Origin: SLLG01 sp964403935
GTDB taxonomy: Bacteria; Verrucomicrobiota; Verrucomicrobiia; Opitutales; Oceanipulchritudinaceae
DNA: 16,817 bases
Direction of reading: 5' to 3'
Assembly (NCBI GenBank): GCA_964403935.1
Contig: CAYOIB010000058.1
Span: 1 to 16,817 of the forward strand
In this document: positions 1 through 7,371 of the stretch, piece after piece
Layout: each line of letters begins with the position of its first letter
How positions within the stretch are numbered: position 1 is the first letter of the stretch
Notes under the pieces: generated by a model
Told to the model about the DNA's origin: nothing
The model's database searches: none
Seen by the model: only the letters and a program-made list of their open reading frames with translations
Made by a program: the position numbers and the translations under genes

Positions 1-2
1 CG

Positions 3-149
3 GGTGGTTTGGACTGTGCAGTCTCCGTGATCTGCGGAAGGACACCATCGGTTGACCCTTCGGAGGAGGCGGTCACAGCGATGATCGCCGAAAGCACCGA
101 TCAAGCTTGCATCGAAGCGGGATACGGGGCTGATTACCGGTTTTTTTAG
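3..149 (+). CDS. 3' end of an unidentified protein (partial)
   Basis: The third forward frame is open from the window edge to a TAG at 147-149 and gives 48 C-terminal residues, beginning GGLDCAVSVICGRTPS and ending IEAGYGADYRFF. The other two forward frames are closed by early stops (28-30 and 53-55), and codon choice resembles the genes that follow. The stop lies 5 bp before the guaA start, so this is probably the upstream member of the guaA-his operon. I do not recognise the family. It does not look like the C-terminus of IMP dehydrogenase (guaB), which would be the obvious partner of guaA. Coding status is likely; function is unknown. Confidence 0.6.
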   Translation, partial: GGLDCAVSVICGRTPSVDPSEEAVTAMIAESTDQACIEAGYGADYRFF

Positions 150-154
150 AGTCC

Positions 155-1693
155 ATGTCACAAGTCATAGCCGTCCTCGACTTCGGATCACAATACACCC
201 AGGTGATTGCGCGCCGCCTGCGTGAGTTCCAGGTCTATTCGAAAGTCTACAGGTTCGATACCCTGCCTTCTGATCTCATTGCAGACGGGGTGAAAGGGAT
301 CGTTCTTTCAGGCGGGCCCAGCAGCGTCTTTGTCCAAGATTCGCCGCTTCCGAACCCGGCAATCTATGAGCTTGGTGTTCCAATCGTGGGGATCTGTTAC
401 GGCCTCCAAGTGCTCGGCCACCAGCTGGGTGGGGTGGTGGAGAAGAGTTCTCACCGTGAGTATGGCCGCAGTGAATTGAGGATTGCGGGAGAATCTCCAT
501 TGTTTGAAGGCATTCCAGCGAATATTCGCGTCTGGAACTCTCATGGCGATCGGATCGCGGCCTTGCCGGGCGGCTTTCATGCGATTGCTGCGACCGAAAA
601 CAGTTCCTTTGCCGCGGTCGAAGATCCTGTGCGGAAGTTTTACGGTTTGCAGTTCCATCCGGAGGTTTTTCATACGGAGCGGGGCACGGACATTCTCCGG
701 AACTTCGTGATGAAGATCTGTGGATGCGTGGGCGACTGGACGATGGCAGGGTATGCGGATACCGCAATCGAACGGATTCGGGAGACTGTGGGCGACAAAC
801 GTGTGATCCTGGGGCTCAGCGGCGGTGTGGACAGTTCGGTGGCGGCCGCACTGATCGATCGGGCCATTGGCGATCAGCTGACCTGTGTTTTTGTTGATAA
901 CGGCCTCCTGCGTAAGAATGAGCGGGCTGCGGTGGAAAAGCTTTTTGGTGACAACTTCCACATGAATCTGGTGGTGGTTGATGCGGCTGACCTATTTCTT
1001 GATCGGCTTCGCGGCGTGACGGACCCAGAGCAGAAGCGGAAAATTATCGGCGGCTTATTTATAGATGTCTTTGAGCGCGAGGTGGAGAAGATCGGTGCGG
1101 TGGATTTCCTTGCCCAAGGAACGATCTATCCGGACATTATTGAGTCGGTGCCTATCGGCGGAAACCCAGCAGCGCTGATCAAGAGCCATCATAATGTGGG
1201 TGGCTTGCCGGAACGGATGAAGCTGAAGATTCTTGAACCCCTTGATCAGTTGTTCAAGGACGAGGTTCGGAAGCTTGGCGAAGCCTTGGGGCTCCCGCAG
1301 AGCGTCGTGTGGCGCCAACCCTTTCCAGGCCCCGGCCTCGCTGTCCGCGTAATCGGGGACATCACCCGCGAGAATCTGCATGTTTTGCGGGAGGCCGATG
1401 CGATCTTGATCGAGGAGATGAAGCGCGATGACTTTTACTATAAAGTGTGGCAGAGCTTTGCCGTCTTTTTGCCGGTGCGTTCGGTGGGCGTGATGGGTGA
1501 CGAGCGCACCTATGAGAACGCTATTGCTCTACGAATTGTCGAAAGCATTGATGCGATGACCGCTGACTGGGCTCGCCTGCCCCATGAGTTTCTGCAAAAG
1601 GTTTCCACCCGAATCATCAACGAGGTCGCTGGGGTGAATCGTGTTGTCTTGGATATCTCGTCCAAGCCGCCCAGCACTATTGAGTGGGAGTAG
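155..1693 (+). CDS. guaA: GMP synthase (glutamine-hydrolysing)
   Basis: Cytoplasmic enzyme that makes GMP from XMP, ATP and glutamine, the last step of guanine nucleotide synthesis. The 512-aa length is typical of the fused two-domain form. Residues 1-190 are a class I glutamine amidotransferase domain with nucleophile Cys81 in GICYGLQ and the His168/Glu170 pair in GLQFHPEV. Next comes the ATP-pyrophosphatase domain with P-loop SGGVDSS at 222-228. The C-terminal dimerisation domain ends in the family-typical DISSKPPSTIEWE. The ATG at 155 gives a normal N-terminus (VIAVLDFGSQYTQ). There is only a weak AGAG ribosome site. It follows an upstream gene by 5 bp and is followed directly by the LolA-like gene, so it is internal to an operon. 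No truncation or missing catalytic residue is seen. Confidence 0.97.
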   Translation: MSQVIAVLDFGSQYTQVIARRLREFQVYSKVYRFDTLPSDLIADGVKGIVLSGGPSSVFVQDSPLPNPAIYELGVPIVGICYGLQVLGHQLGGVVEKSSHREYGRSELRIAGESPLFEGIPANIRVWNSHGDRIAALPGGFHAIAATENSSFAAVEDPVRKFYGLQFHPEVFHTERGTDILRNFVMKICGCVGDWTMAGYADTAIERIRETVGDKRVILGLSGGVDSSVAAALIDRAIGDQLTCVFVDNGLLRKNERAAVEKLFGDNFHMNLVVVDAADLFLDRLRGVTDPEQKRKIIGGLFIDVFEREVEKIGAVDFLAQGTIYPDIIESVPIGGNPAALIKSHHNVGGLPERMKLKILEPLDQLFKDEVRKLGEALGLPQSVVWRQPFPGPGLAVRVIGDITRENLHVLREADAILIEEMKRDDFYYKVWQSFAVFLPVRSVGVMGDERTYENAIALRIVESIDAMTADWARLPHEFLQKVSTRIINEVAGVNRVVLDISSKPPSTIEWE

Positions 1694-1701
1694 GATCAGG
1701 G

Positions 1702-2436
1702 ATGAAACAGAAGCTCTGGCGAATTGCTGCGTTGCTGTGGATGCTGGGGATGCCCCTTGCAGCCGCTGCAAACGAGGACGTAGAATCAGTCATTGCTAAA
1801 GCCCGGGCCTACAAGGGCGACGAGGCCAGCCTAAGCGCGGTCGAATCCCTTGTTTTTGTGGGAACAGAGGAACCTGCTGAAGGGGGGAGCCGGACGAAGT
1901 ATACGGCCCATCTCATGCGCCCCCTCTTTCAGCGTGTCGAGCAGGATGATGGAGGGAGACTGATTATAACCGCGGTTGATGCCCTCGAAGGTTGGATGAT
2001 GGTTCGCGAGCGTGAGGCACCGCTCCAATCAGTTCAGGTCGCACCGATGGATTCGCGGATGTACCGGAGCATGCGTGCCAACACCATTGCCAATCTCTAT
2101 TTCTTCCGCGGCCACGACAGGTTTTCGGGCACGGTCCAACGGTTGGATGACTCCGAGATAGACGGGGAACCTACGGTAGTGCTGGAGTATCGCTTTGATT
2201 CACGTTCCCGGATGGTCCGCCATTTTCATCCTCGGACGGGGCGACTGATGGCCACGGAAATGGAGGATGGCGTGATGCTCCGGGAGCATGGCGACCAGCG
2301 GGTGGGCGGCATTCGCTTCCCGATGCGGATCGATTCTTACCTTCACGGCGAACTGGTTGGGCGAATGACGATTGATGAAATCCAGATCAATGGCGAAATT
2401 GATCTGGCAATTTTTCGATATCCTTTGGGGCTTTAG
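1702..2436 (+). CDS. Exported LolA-like / outer-membrane lipoprotein-sorting-like protein
   Basis: A 244-aa protein. The ATG at 1702 is preferred over the GTG at 1684 because it puts a classic signal peptide at the very N-terminus (MKQKLWRIAALLWMLGMPLAAAA, with likely signal peptidase I cleavage after AAA) and has the purine-rich GGAGTAGGATCAGGG just upstream. There is no lipobox cysteine, so it is probably periplasmic rather than a lipoprotein. The rest is beta-rich with alternating hydrophobic segments and ends with GIRFPMRIDSYLHGELVGRMTIDEIQIN, resembling the LolA/LppX-like half-barrel fold (lipoprotein or lipid carriers). This family assignment rests on pattern only. It starts 8 bp after guaA and ends 3 bp before hisD, so it is co-transcribed with nucleotide and histidine genes. 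Its partner or cargo is unknown. Confidence 0.75.
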   Translation: MKQKLWRIAALLWMLGMPLAAAANEDVESVIAKARAYKGDEASLSAVESLVFVGTEEPAEGGSRTKYTAHLMRPLFQRVEQDDGGRLIITAVDALEGWMMVREREAPLQSVQVAPMDSRMYRSMRANTIANLYFFRGHDRFSGTVQRLDDSEIDGEPTVVLEYRFDSRSRMVRHFHPRTGRLMATEMEDGVMLREHGDQRVGGIRFPMRIDSYLHGELVGRMTIDEIQINGEIDLAIFRYPLGL

Positions 2437-2439
2437 GAA

Positions 2440-3750
2440 ATGCGTATTCTTCAATCCACCGAGCCTGGCTTCCAACAAAAGTTGGAGCGTTTTATTTCTA
2501 CGAGCGGAACGGACCCAGAGGTCGAGTCTTCAGTGCGGACGATTCTCGAAGCGGTTCGCACCCGTGGTGACCGGGCGGTCGTTGAATTCACTGAACGCTT
2601 TGATGGCGTTACTCTTAAGCCGGCGCAGCTGAGGGTGACAGCCGAGGAGTTGGCCGCCGGACGCTCGGCCTTGGGTCGGGCCGAGCGCGCAGCCGTTCGG
2701 GATGCAATTGCCTGCGTGAAATCCTTTCACCGCGAAGGCATGCCAAAGACCTGGATGGGTTGGAACCCGCATGGAGCAAAAGTGGGGGAGCGCTGGTATC
2801 CTGTGCAGCGTGTGGGTATCTACATTCCGGCAGGTATCGTTCCACTTGTATCGACTGTTGTGATGACGGTTACCCTCGCGAAATTGGCAGGGGTGCCCGA
2901 GGTGGCTGTGTGCACTCCACCAGACAAGACAGGAAAGGTCGCCTCCGAGATTCTCGCTGTGCTCTCGTTGAGCGGAGTGGATGAAGTGTATCGTATTGGC
3001 GGCGCGCAGGCAATTGGAGCCATGGCTTATGGGACGCGCCGCATTCCGGCCGTCCTAAAGATCCTCGGTCCTGGCAACGCTTATGTGACCGAAGCGCAAC
3101 GCCAGGTTTTTGGGACGGTGGGCATCGATCTCTTGCCGGGTCCGAGCGAGGCCCTTGCCATCGCCGACGATACGGCGCGAGCCGACTACCTTGCCGCGGA
3201 TTTACTTGCGCAGGCAGAACACGGCACCGGGAAGGAACGTGTATACTATATATTCCTCAAGGATGAACAGCGGCAGGCCGTTGTCGCCGAGATTGAGCGC
3301 CAGCTTCCGACTCTGTCGAATCGTTCCGCTATCGAGACCGTTCTGAAGAAGAACACGCTCTTTATCCAGGCAGAGGATCTGGATGACGCCGCCTGTGTTG
3401 CCAACATGATTGCGCCCGAACACTTGGAGCTTCATGTAGCGAAAAAACAACTACAGCGCTTGATCAAAAAAATAACGACAGCGGGTGCCATTCTGTGTGG
3501 GCACGACTCACCAACTGTTCTTGGAGACTTTGCCGCGGGTCCCAGCCACACCCTGCCAACAAACCGGACAGGACGTTTCTTCAGTGGTCTGAAGATTACT
3601 GATTTTATGCGGCGCAGCAGCATCGTGGAGTATGATCAAAGATCGTTGGCAAGGGCGCGCTCAGTCGTGGCAGCTTTCGCCAAGATGGAAGGACTGGATG
3701 CTCATGGACGGTCCCTGGAGATCAGGATGGAAAAGGGGAGGGAGCAATGA
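2440..3750 (+). CDS. hisD: Histidinol dehydrogenase
   Basis: NAD-dependent, zinc-containing enzyme that oxidises L-histidinol to L-histidine in the last two steps of the pathway. The 436-aa length is standard. Visible motifs are the signature from GPGNAYVTEAQRQVFG through GIDLLPGPSE (about 210-236), zinc ligands Gln258 and His261 in AQAEHG, catalytic Glu327-His328 in APEHLELHV, Asp363 in GDFAAGPSH and the C-terminal ligand His422 in GLDAHGRSLEIR. The start at 2440 follows TAGGAA, a short but reasonable ribosome site, and lies 3 bp after the previous stop. The stop overlaps the hisC start (ATGA), which points to translational coupling. Confidence 0.97.
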   Translation: MRILQSTEPGFQQKLERFISTSGTDPEVESSVRTILEAVRTRGDRAVVEFTERFDGVTLKPAQLRVTAEELAAGRSALGRAERAAVRDAIACVKSFHREGMPKTWMGWNPHGAKVGERWYPVQRVGIYIPAGIVPLVSTVVMTVTLAKLAGVPEVAVCTPPDKTGKVASEILAVLSLSGVDEVYRIGGAQAIGAMAYGTRRIPAVLKILGPGNAYVTEAQRQVFGTVGIDLLPGPSEALAIADDTARADYLAADLLAQAEHGTGKERVYYIFLKDEQRQAVVAEIERQLPTLSNRSAIETVLKKNTLFIQAEDLDDAACVANMIAPEHLELHVAKKQLQRLIKKITTAGAILCGHDSPTVLGDFAAGPSHTLPTNRTGRFFSGLKITDFMRRSSIVEYDQRSLARARSVVAAFAKMEGLDAHGRSLEIRMEKGREQ

Positions 3751-4850
3751 ATCCTGCCCTGCACAGGGTCAATCCAATCGAGCTTGCGCTTCCGCACGTG
3801 CGTGCCCTGAACGCATACGTGCCGGGTGATCAGCCGGAGGAGAGCAACTGGATCAAACTCAACACAAATGAGCTGCCCTATCCCTGCAGCCCCCGGGTGG
3901 CGGCTGCTGTTTCTGGTGAAGTGGCGAAGCTTCCGCTGTACCCGAATCCTCGCAGTCTGTCCCTTAGGAAAGCGATTGCCGCCCAGCATGGTCTTGGTGC
4001 AAATCAGGTCATCGTAGGAAATGGCTCCGATGATATCCTAAATCTTCTGGTGCGGGTTTTCTGCGATGCGAAGAAGGGGGCGGCGATGACTTCCCCAAGC
4101 TATTCGCTCTACCCCGCCCTCGTCGCCATTCGAGGGGCTGATACGTTACGGATTCCGTTTGCCCCGGACATGGCCCTCCCGGTGGAGGCTATCCTTGCCG
4201 CTCAACCGCGTATTCTTTTTCTCACTACGCCCAATGCTCCCACGGGGGTGGCATTTTCAAATGCGGCTTTAGCGGAACTCATCTCCCGTTTGGAGGGGAT
4301 GGTTGTTGCAGACGAAGCCTATGTGGACTTTGCAGAGGATAATGCTGTGCCCCTTCTTGCTCGGTTTCCCAACCTTGTCGTTACGCGAACCTTCTCCAAG
4401 AGCTACGGGCTGGCAGGCTTGCGCGTGGGATATGGACTGGGGCATCCGGAAGTCATCGAACTGCTGGACCGAGTCCGCGATAGCTATAACGTCAATCGTC
4501 TCAGTCAGGCGGGTGCCCTCGCCGCCCTTGAAGATCGAGCCTACTTTGATCATACCGTCGGCTTGGTAAAGGCGACGCGCGACCGGTTTGTTGCTGAGTT
4601 GGTGAAGCGGGATTGGTTCTGCTACCCATCGAGTACGAACTTCGTCTTTACCCGCCCGCGCAGGGCGGATGGATCGGAGGGGCCCGAAGTCGCTCAAAGC
4701 TTGTTCGAGTTCCTCAGGTGCAATCGGATTTTGGTAAGGTATTTTCCGGGCGATCCATTGACAGCGCCCTACCTCCGCATCAGCATTGGAACGGATCAAC
4801 AAATGAACGTCGTTTCTCAAATTATCGAATCATGGCTACAGACCGATTGA
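3747..4850 (+). CDS. hisC: Histidinol-phosphate aminotransferase
   Basis: PLP-dependent class I/II aminotransferase that converts imidazole-acetol phosphate and glutamate to histidinol phosphate. It has 367 aa, normal for the family. Visible features are the N-terminal IKLNTNELPYPCSP segment, LYPNPRS, GNGSDDILNLL (about 91-101), Asn163 in TPNAPTG, Asp189 in VADEAYVDF and the Schiff-base Lys218 in FSKSYGLAGLRVGYG. The start codon overlaps the hisD stop as ATGA and is preceded by the strongest Shine-Dalgarno in the window (GGGGAGGGAGC). Related aminotransferases such as those for aromatic amino acids share this fold, but position between hisD and hisB settles the role. Confidence 0.96.
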   Translation: MNPALHRVNPIELALPHVRALNAYVPGDQPEESNWIKLNTNELPYPCSPRVAAAVSGEVAKLPLYPNPRSLSLRKAIAAQHGLGANQVIVGNGSDDILNLLVRVFCDAKKGAAMTSPSYSLYPALVAIRGADTLRIPFAPDMALPVEAILAAQPRILFLTTPNAPTGVAFSNAALAELISRLEGMVVADEAYVDFAEDNAVPLLARFPNLVVTRTFSKSYGLAGLRVGYGLGHPEVIELLDRVRDSYNVNRLSQAGALAALEDRAYFDHTVGLVKATRDRFVAELVKRDWFCYPSSTNFVFTRPRRADGSEGPEVAQSLFEFLRCNRILVRYFPGDPLTAPYLRISIGTDQQMNVVSQIIESWLQTD

Positions 4851-5431
4851 GCAAGCGCAAGCGATCGACCAGTGAGACCCGCATTGAGCTGGCGCTCCAG
4901 GTTGACGGAAATGGGAGTTCTTCTGTCGCTACAGGGATTCCGTTCTTCGATCACATGTTGGAGGCCTTTGTCCGTCACGGCCTCTTCGATCTCGAATTAA
5001 AGGCGGAGGGAGATCTGCTGGTGGATTACCACCACACGGTTGAGGACATTGGGATTGTACTCGGGGAAGCCTTCAAGGAGGCTTTGGGTGACAAGCGGGG
5101 GATCCGCCGTTACGGCTTCTGGTTATTGCCGATGGATGATGCCCTTGCTTCAGTCGCGATTGATCTCAGCGGACGCCCGGCTCTGGTCTATCGGGTCCGG
5201 GCGCGCGAAGTCTTTGTGCGTGATTTCAATATCCAGTTGATCAAGGAATTTTTTCAGGGCTTTGCGAATTCATGTGGAGCCAATGTTCATGTCTCCCTGT
5301 CGTATGGGGAGGAGCCACATCATATTGCCGAGGCGATTTTCAAGGCCTTTGCCCGGGCCCTTGATATGGCCACACAATTTGACGGCCGCACGGGCGATAC
5401 GCTCCCGACAACCAAGGGTTTGCTGGCGTAA
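4832..5431 (+). CDS. hisB: Imidazoleglycerol-phosphate dehydratase (monofunctional)
   Basis: Manganese-dependent dehydratase converting imidazole-glycerol phosphate to imidazole-acetol phosphate. I place the start at the ATG at 4832, which gives 199 aa, the usual size of the monofunctional enzyme, and begins MATDRLSKRKRSTSETRIEL. The upstream open frame to 4613 is only a shadow of hisC. Metal-binding motifs are FFDHMLEAFVRHG (38-50), DYHHTVEDIG (65-74) and EEPHHIAEAIFKAFARAL (160-177); the C-terminus TTKGLLA is typical. There is no fused histidinol-phosphatase domain, so that activity must be encoded elsewhere. The start is 19 bp inside hisC and has no Shine-Dalgarno, suggesting dependence on hisC translation. 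Confidence 0.95.
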   Translation: MATDRLSKRKRSTSETRIELALQVDGNGSSSVATGIPFFDHMLEAFVRHGLFDLELKAEGDLLVDYHHTVEDIGIVLGEAFKEALGDKRGIRRYGFWLLPMDDALASVAIDLSGRPALVYRVRAREVFVRDFNIQLIKEFFQGFANSCGANVHVSLSYGEEPHHIAEAIFKAFARALDMATQFDGRTGDTLPTTKGLLA

Positions 5432-5512
5432 TGTCAGCCACCGTGGTTATTACCGCCTGGCGTTCCTGAAAGGCTGGGGACAGTGCGGGAAGCAAACTTG
5501 CGAATTCAGCGT

Positions 5513-5545
5513 CGGCTTGACAGAGCCGGGGCCAAGCCGCTTTAT
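5513..5545 (+). terminator. Possible weak terminator after the his genes
   Basis: CGGCTT (5513-5518) pairs exactly with AAGCCG (5534-5539) across a 15-nt GC-rich loop and is followed by CTTTAT. The stem is short and the T tract is poor, so this is a tentative end of the guaA-his transcript. Confidence 0.25.
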
Positions 5546-5638
5546 CAGCGACAAATGGTCTGCACGCCGTCAAAAAGGATGAGGATGGCGGCCCTGATTT
5601 ACCGGATTAGGTAAGGGGCCGGCGGACGTGCATGAACA

Positions 5639-5714
5639 GGCATTCCGGTCCCGAGAACCTCAATGCCGCATTCCAGGCGTGAAGCCTGCGTTTCTCGTGT
5701 TGCCAGATTTGGCA
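5639..5714 (+). repeat. Cluster of three inverted repeats in the cimA leader
   Basis: Going towards cimA: GGCATT (5639-5644) pairs with AATGCC (5662-5667), with a nested GGT/ACC at 5647-5649/5657-5659; CAGGC (5674-5678) pairs with GCCTG (5684-5688) around GTGAA; TGCCA (5701-5705) pairs with TGGCA (5710-5714) around GATT. The last pair ends 30 bp before the cimA ATG. They could be RNA hairpins in a leader, operators, or a dispersed palindromic repeat. Confidence 0.4.
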
Positions 5715-5744
5715 CGACTCAATCATCCTCTTCCCTGCGTTATC

Positions 5745-7349
5745 ATGCCCAAAAATCCATTTGTATCTATTTACGACACCACCCTGCGCGACGGTACGCA
5801 GGGTGAAGGTGTCTCCTTCTGTGCTGGCGACAAGATTCTGGTGGCCCGACTCATGGACGCCTTCGGCTTCGATTACATTGAGGGAGGCTGGCCTGGCTCC
5901 AACCCACGCGACATGGAATTCTTTCAACTCGCGAAAGAGGAATCGTGGAAGCACGCAAAGATTGCCGCTTTCGGTTCAACCCGGCGGGCAGGTATCGCCG
6001 CGGAAGACGATCCGCAGTTGGGGATGCTCCTGGATGCGGAGACCCCGGTGGTAACGATCTTTGGAAAGACCTGGCTCCTTCATGTGACTGAGGTTCTGCG
6101 CACCACTCCGGACGAGAATCTCGCGATGATTCGGGATTCCGTTCGTTTTCTCTCACGTGCTGGCCGCGAGGTCATTTATGACGCCGAGCACTTCTTCGAT
6201 GGCTTCAAGGATAATTCTGATTATGCACTCTCAACGTTGGCTGCAGCGCTGGAGGGCGGCGCAGCATATATCGTCCTCTGCGATACGAACGGGGGGATGC
6301 AGCTGAAGCCTCTCGAAGACATTGTGCGGAAGGTGCGTGAGCGTTTTCCCGAAGCCCGCATCGGGATGCATTGTCACAATGACTGTGGGTTGGGGGTTGC
6401 CCTGTCGCTTACAGGTATTGAGGCGGGCGCGAGGATGGTGCAGGGAACGATGAACGGCTATGGCGAGCGGGTGGGGAATGCCAACCTCACTTCGATCGTT
6501 CCAAACCTCCATTTCAAGATGGGTCGTCCTTTGTCCTGTGCGGAGAGGATGAAGGGATGGCGTGATTTCGCCTTGGAGGTGGATCGCTTCGCAAATCTTC
6601 CTCCAAACAGCCGGGAGCCTTTTGTCGGAGAAAGTGCCTTCGCTCACAAAGGGGGGGTGCATGCGAATGCGGCTCGGAAGGTGAGTCACAGCTATGAGCA
6701 TATGGATCCGGCGTTGGTGGGAAATCGCCAGCGGATTCTGCTCTCGGACATGTCCGGCGGAAGCAGTGTTGCCATGAAGGCACGGGAACTAGGCCTGGAG
6801 ATCGATGAGAAGTCTCAGGAGATGCGTACCTTCCTGGCGAAGCTCAAGGATCTTGAGAATCGAGGATATGAATATGAGAATGCGGATGCGTCTCTAGAGG
6901 TGTTGCTAAGCCAGCATTTTCATGGACTGGAGGACACGTTCCGGTTGGTCAGTTACCGCACAATCTCCGAGGTGGTTCGGGACAACGACGAGAATATTTC
7001 GGAAGCCGTCGTTAAGATCCGGCTGAATGACGAGTCTGACATCAAGATTGCCGTGGCTGAATCCACCGGACCGGTGGGCGCGCTCGACCACGCTGCCCGC
7101 CAAGCGTTCGGGTCAAATTTTCCAGAGCTGGCGAATGTCGAATTGATCGATTACAAGGTGCGGATCCTTCAGAGCGGACTGGGGACGGATTCCATCGTTC
7201 AGGTGCTGGTGAACAGCACGGACGGGGAAGCCAGTTGGTGGACCTGCGGGGCCGATCCCAACATCATAGAAGCCAGCTGGCAGGCCTTGCGTGATTCCTA
7301 TCGATACAAGCTTCTGAAGCTGGAGAAGGCCGAAACCGTAATGCCCTGA
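5745..7349 (+). CDS. cimA: (R)-citramalate synthase
   Basis: Condenses pyruvate and acetyl-CoA to (R)-citramalate, giving a threonine-independent route to 2-oxobutyrate and isoleucine. I start at the ATG at 5745 (534 aa, normal for the long CimA/LeuA2 group), where MPKNPFVSIYDTTLRDG begins as expected. The frame extends back to 5628, but those 39 residues are not conserved-looking and overlap the inverted repeats. Motifs are DTTLRDGTQGEG (11-22), the metal and catalytic HCHND (209-213), QGTMNGYGERVGNANL (233-248) and FAHKGGVHA (299-307). Residues from about 395 form the LeuA-type C-terminal regulatory dimer domain, so feedback control (probably by isoleucine) is likely. The closest alternative, 2-isopropylmalate synthase, usually has a different N-terminal motif pattern. 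No Shine-Dalgarno precedes the start. Confidence 0.92.
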   Translation: MPKNPFVSIYDTTLRDGTQGEGVSFCAGDKILVARLMDAFGFDYIEGGWPGSNPRDMEFFQLAKEESWKHAKIAAFGSTRRAGIAAEDDPQLGMLLDAETPVVTIFGKTWLLHVTEVLRTTPDENLAMIRDSVRFLSRAGREVIYDAEHFFDGFKDNSDYALSTLAAALEGGAAYIVLCDTNGGMQLKPLEDIVRKVRERFPEARIGMHCHNDCGLGVALSLTGIEAGARMVQGTMNGYGERVGNANLTSIVPNLHFKMGRPLSCAERMKGWRDFALEVDRFANLPPNSREPFVGESAFAHKGGVHANAARKVSHSYEHMDPALVGNRQRILLSDMSGGSSVAMKARELGLEIDEKSQEMRTFLAKLKDLENRGYEYENADASLEVLLSQHFHGLEDTFRLVSYRTISEVVRDNDENISEAVVKIRLNDESDIKIAVAESTGPVGALDHAARQAFGSNFPELANVELIDYKVRILQSGLGTDSIVQVLVNSTDGEASWWTCGADPNIIEASWQALRDSYRYKLLKLEKAETVMP

Positions 7350-7371
7350 AGAGGGGCCGCTCGGGTGCCGC

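Larger units (their letters stand above)
5432..5744 (+). other. Structured intergenic spacer between hisB and cimA
   Basis: 313 bp with no gene I can support. It contains a 12-codon mini-ORF (MSATVVITAWRS) whose ATG overlaps the hisB TAA at 5431, an open but unconvincing Arg-rich frame continuing past the hisB stop to a TAA at 5612-5614, a possible terminator hairpin at 5513-5539, and three inverted repeats between 5639 and 5714 ahead of cimA. No clear promoter hexamers or T-box-like element were recognised. Confidence 0.6.

Noticed and set aside
5628..5744. 39-residue N-terminal extension of CimA
   Set aside because: The conserved protein starts at MPKNPFVSIYDTTLRDG; the extension crosses inverted repeats and has no ribosome site.
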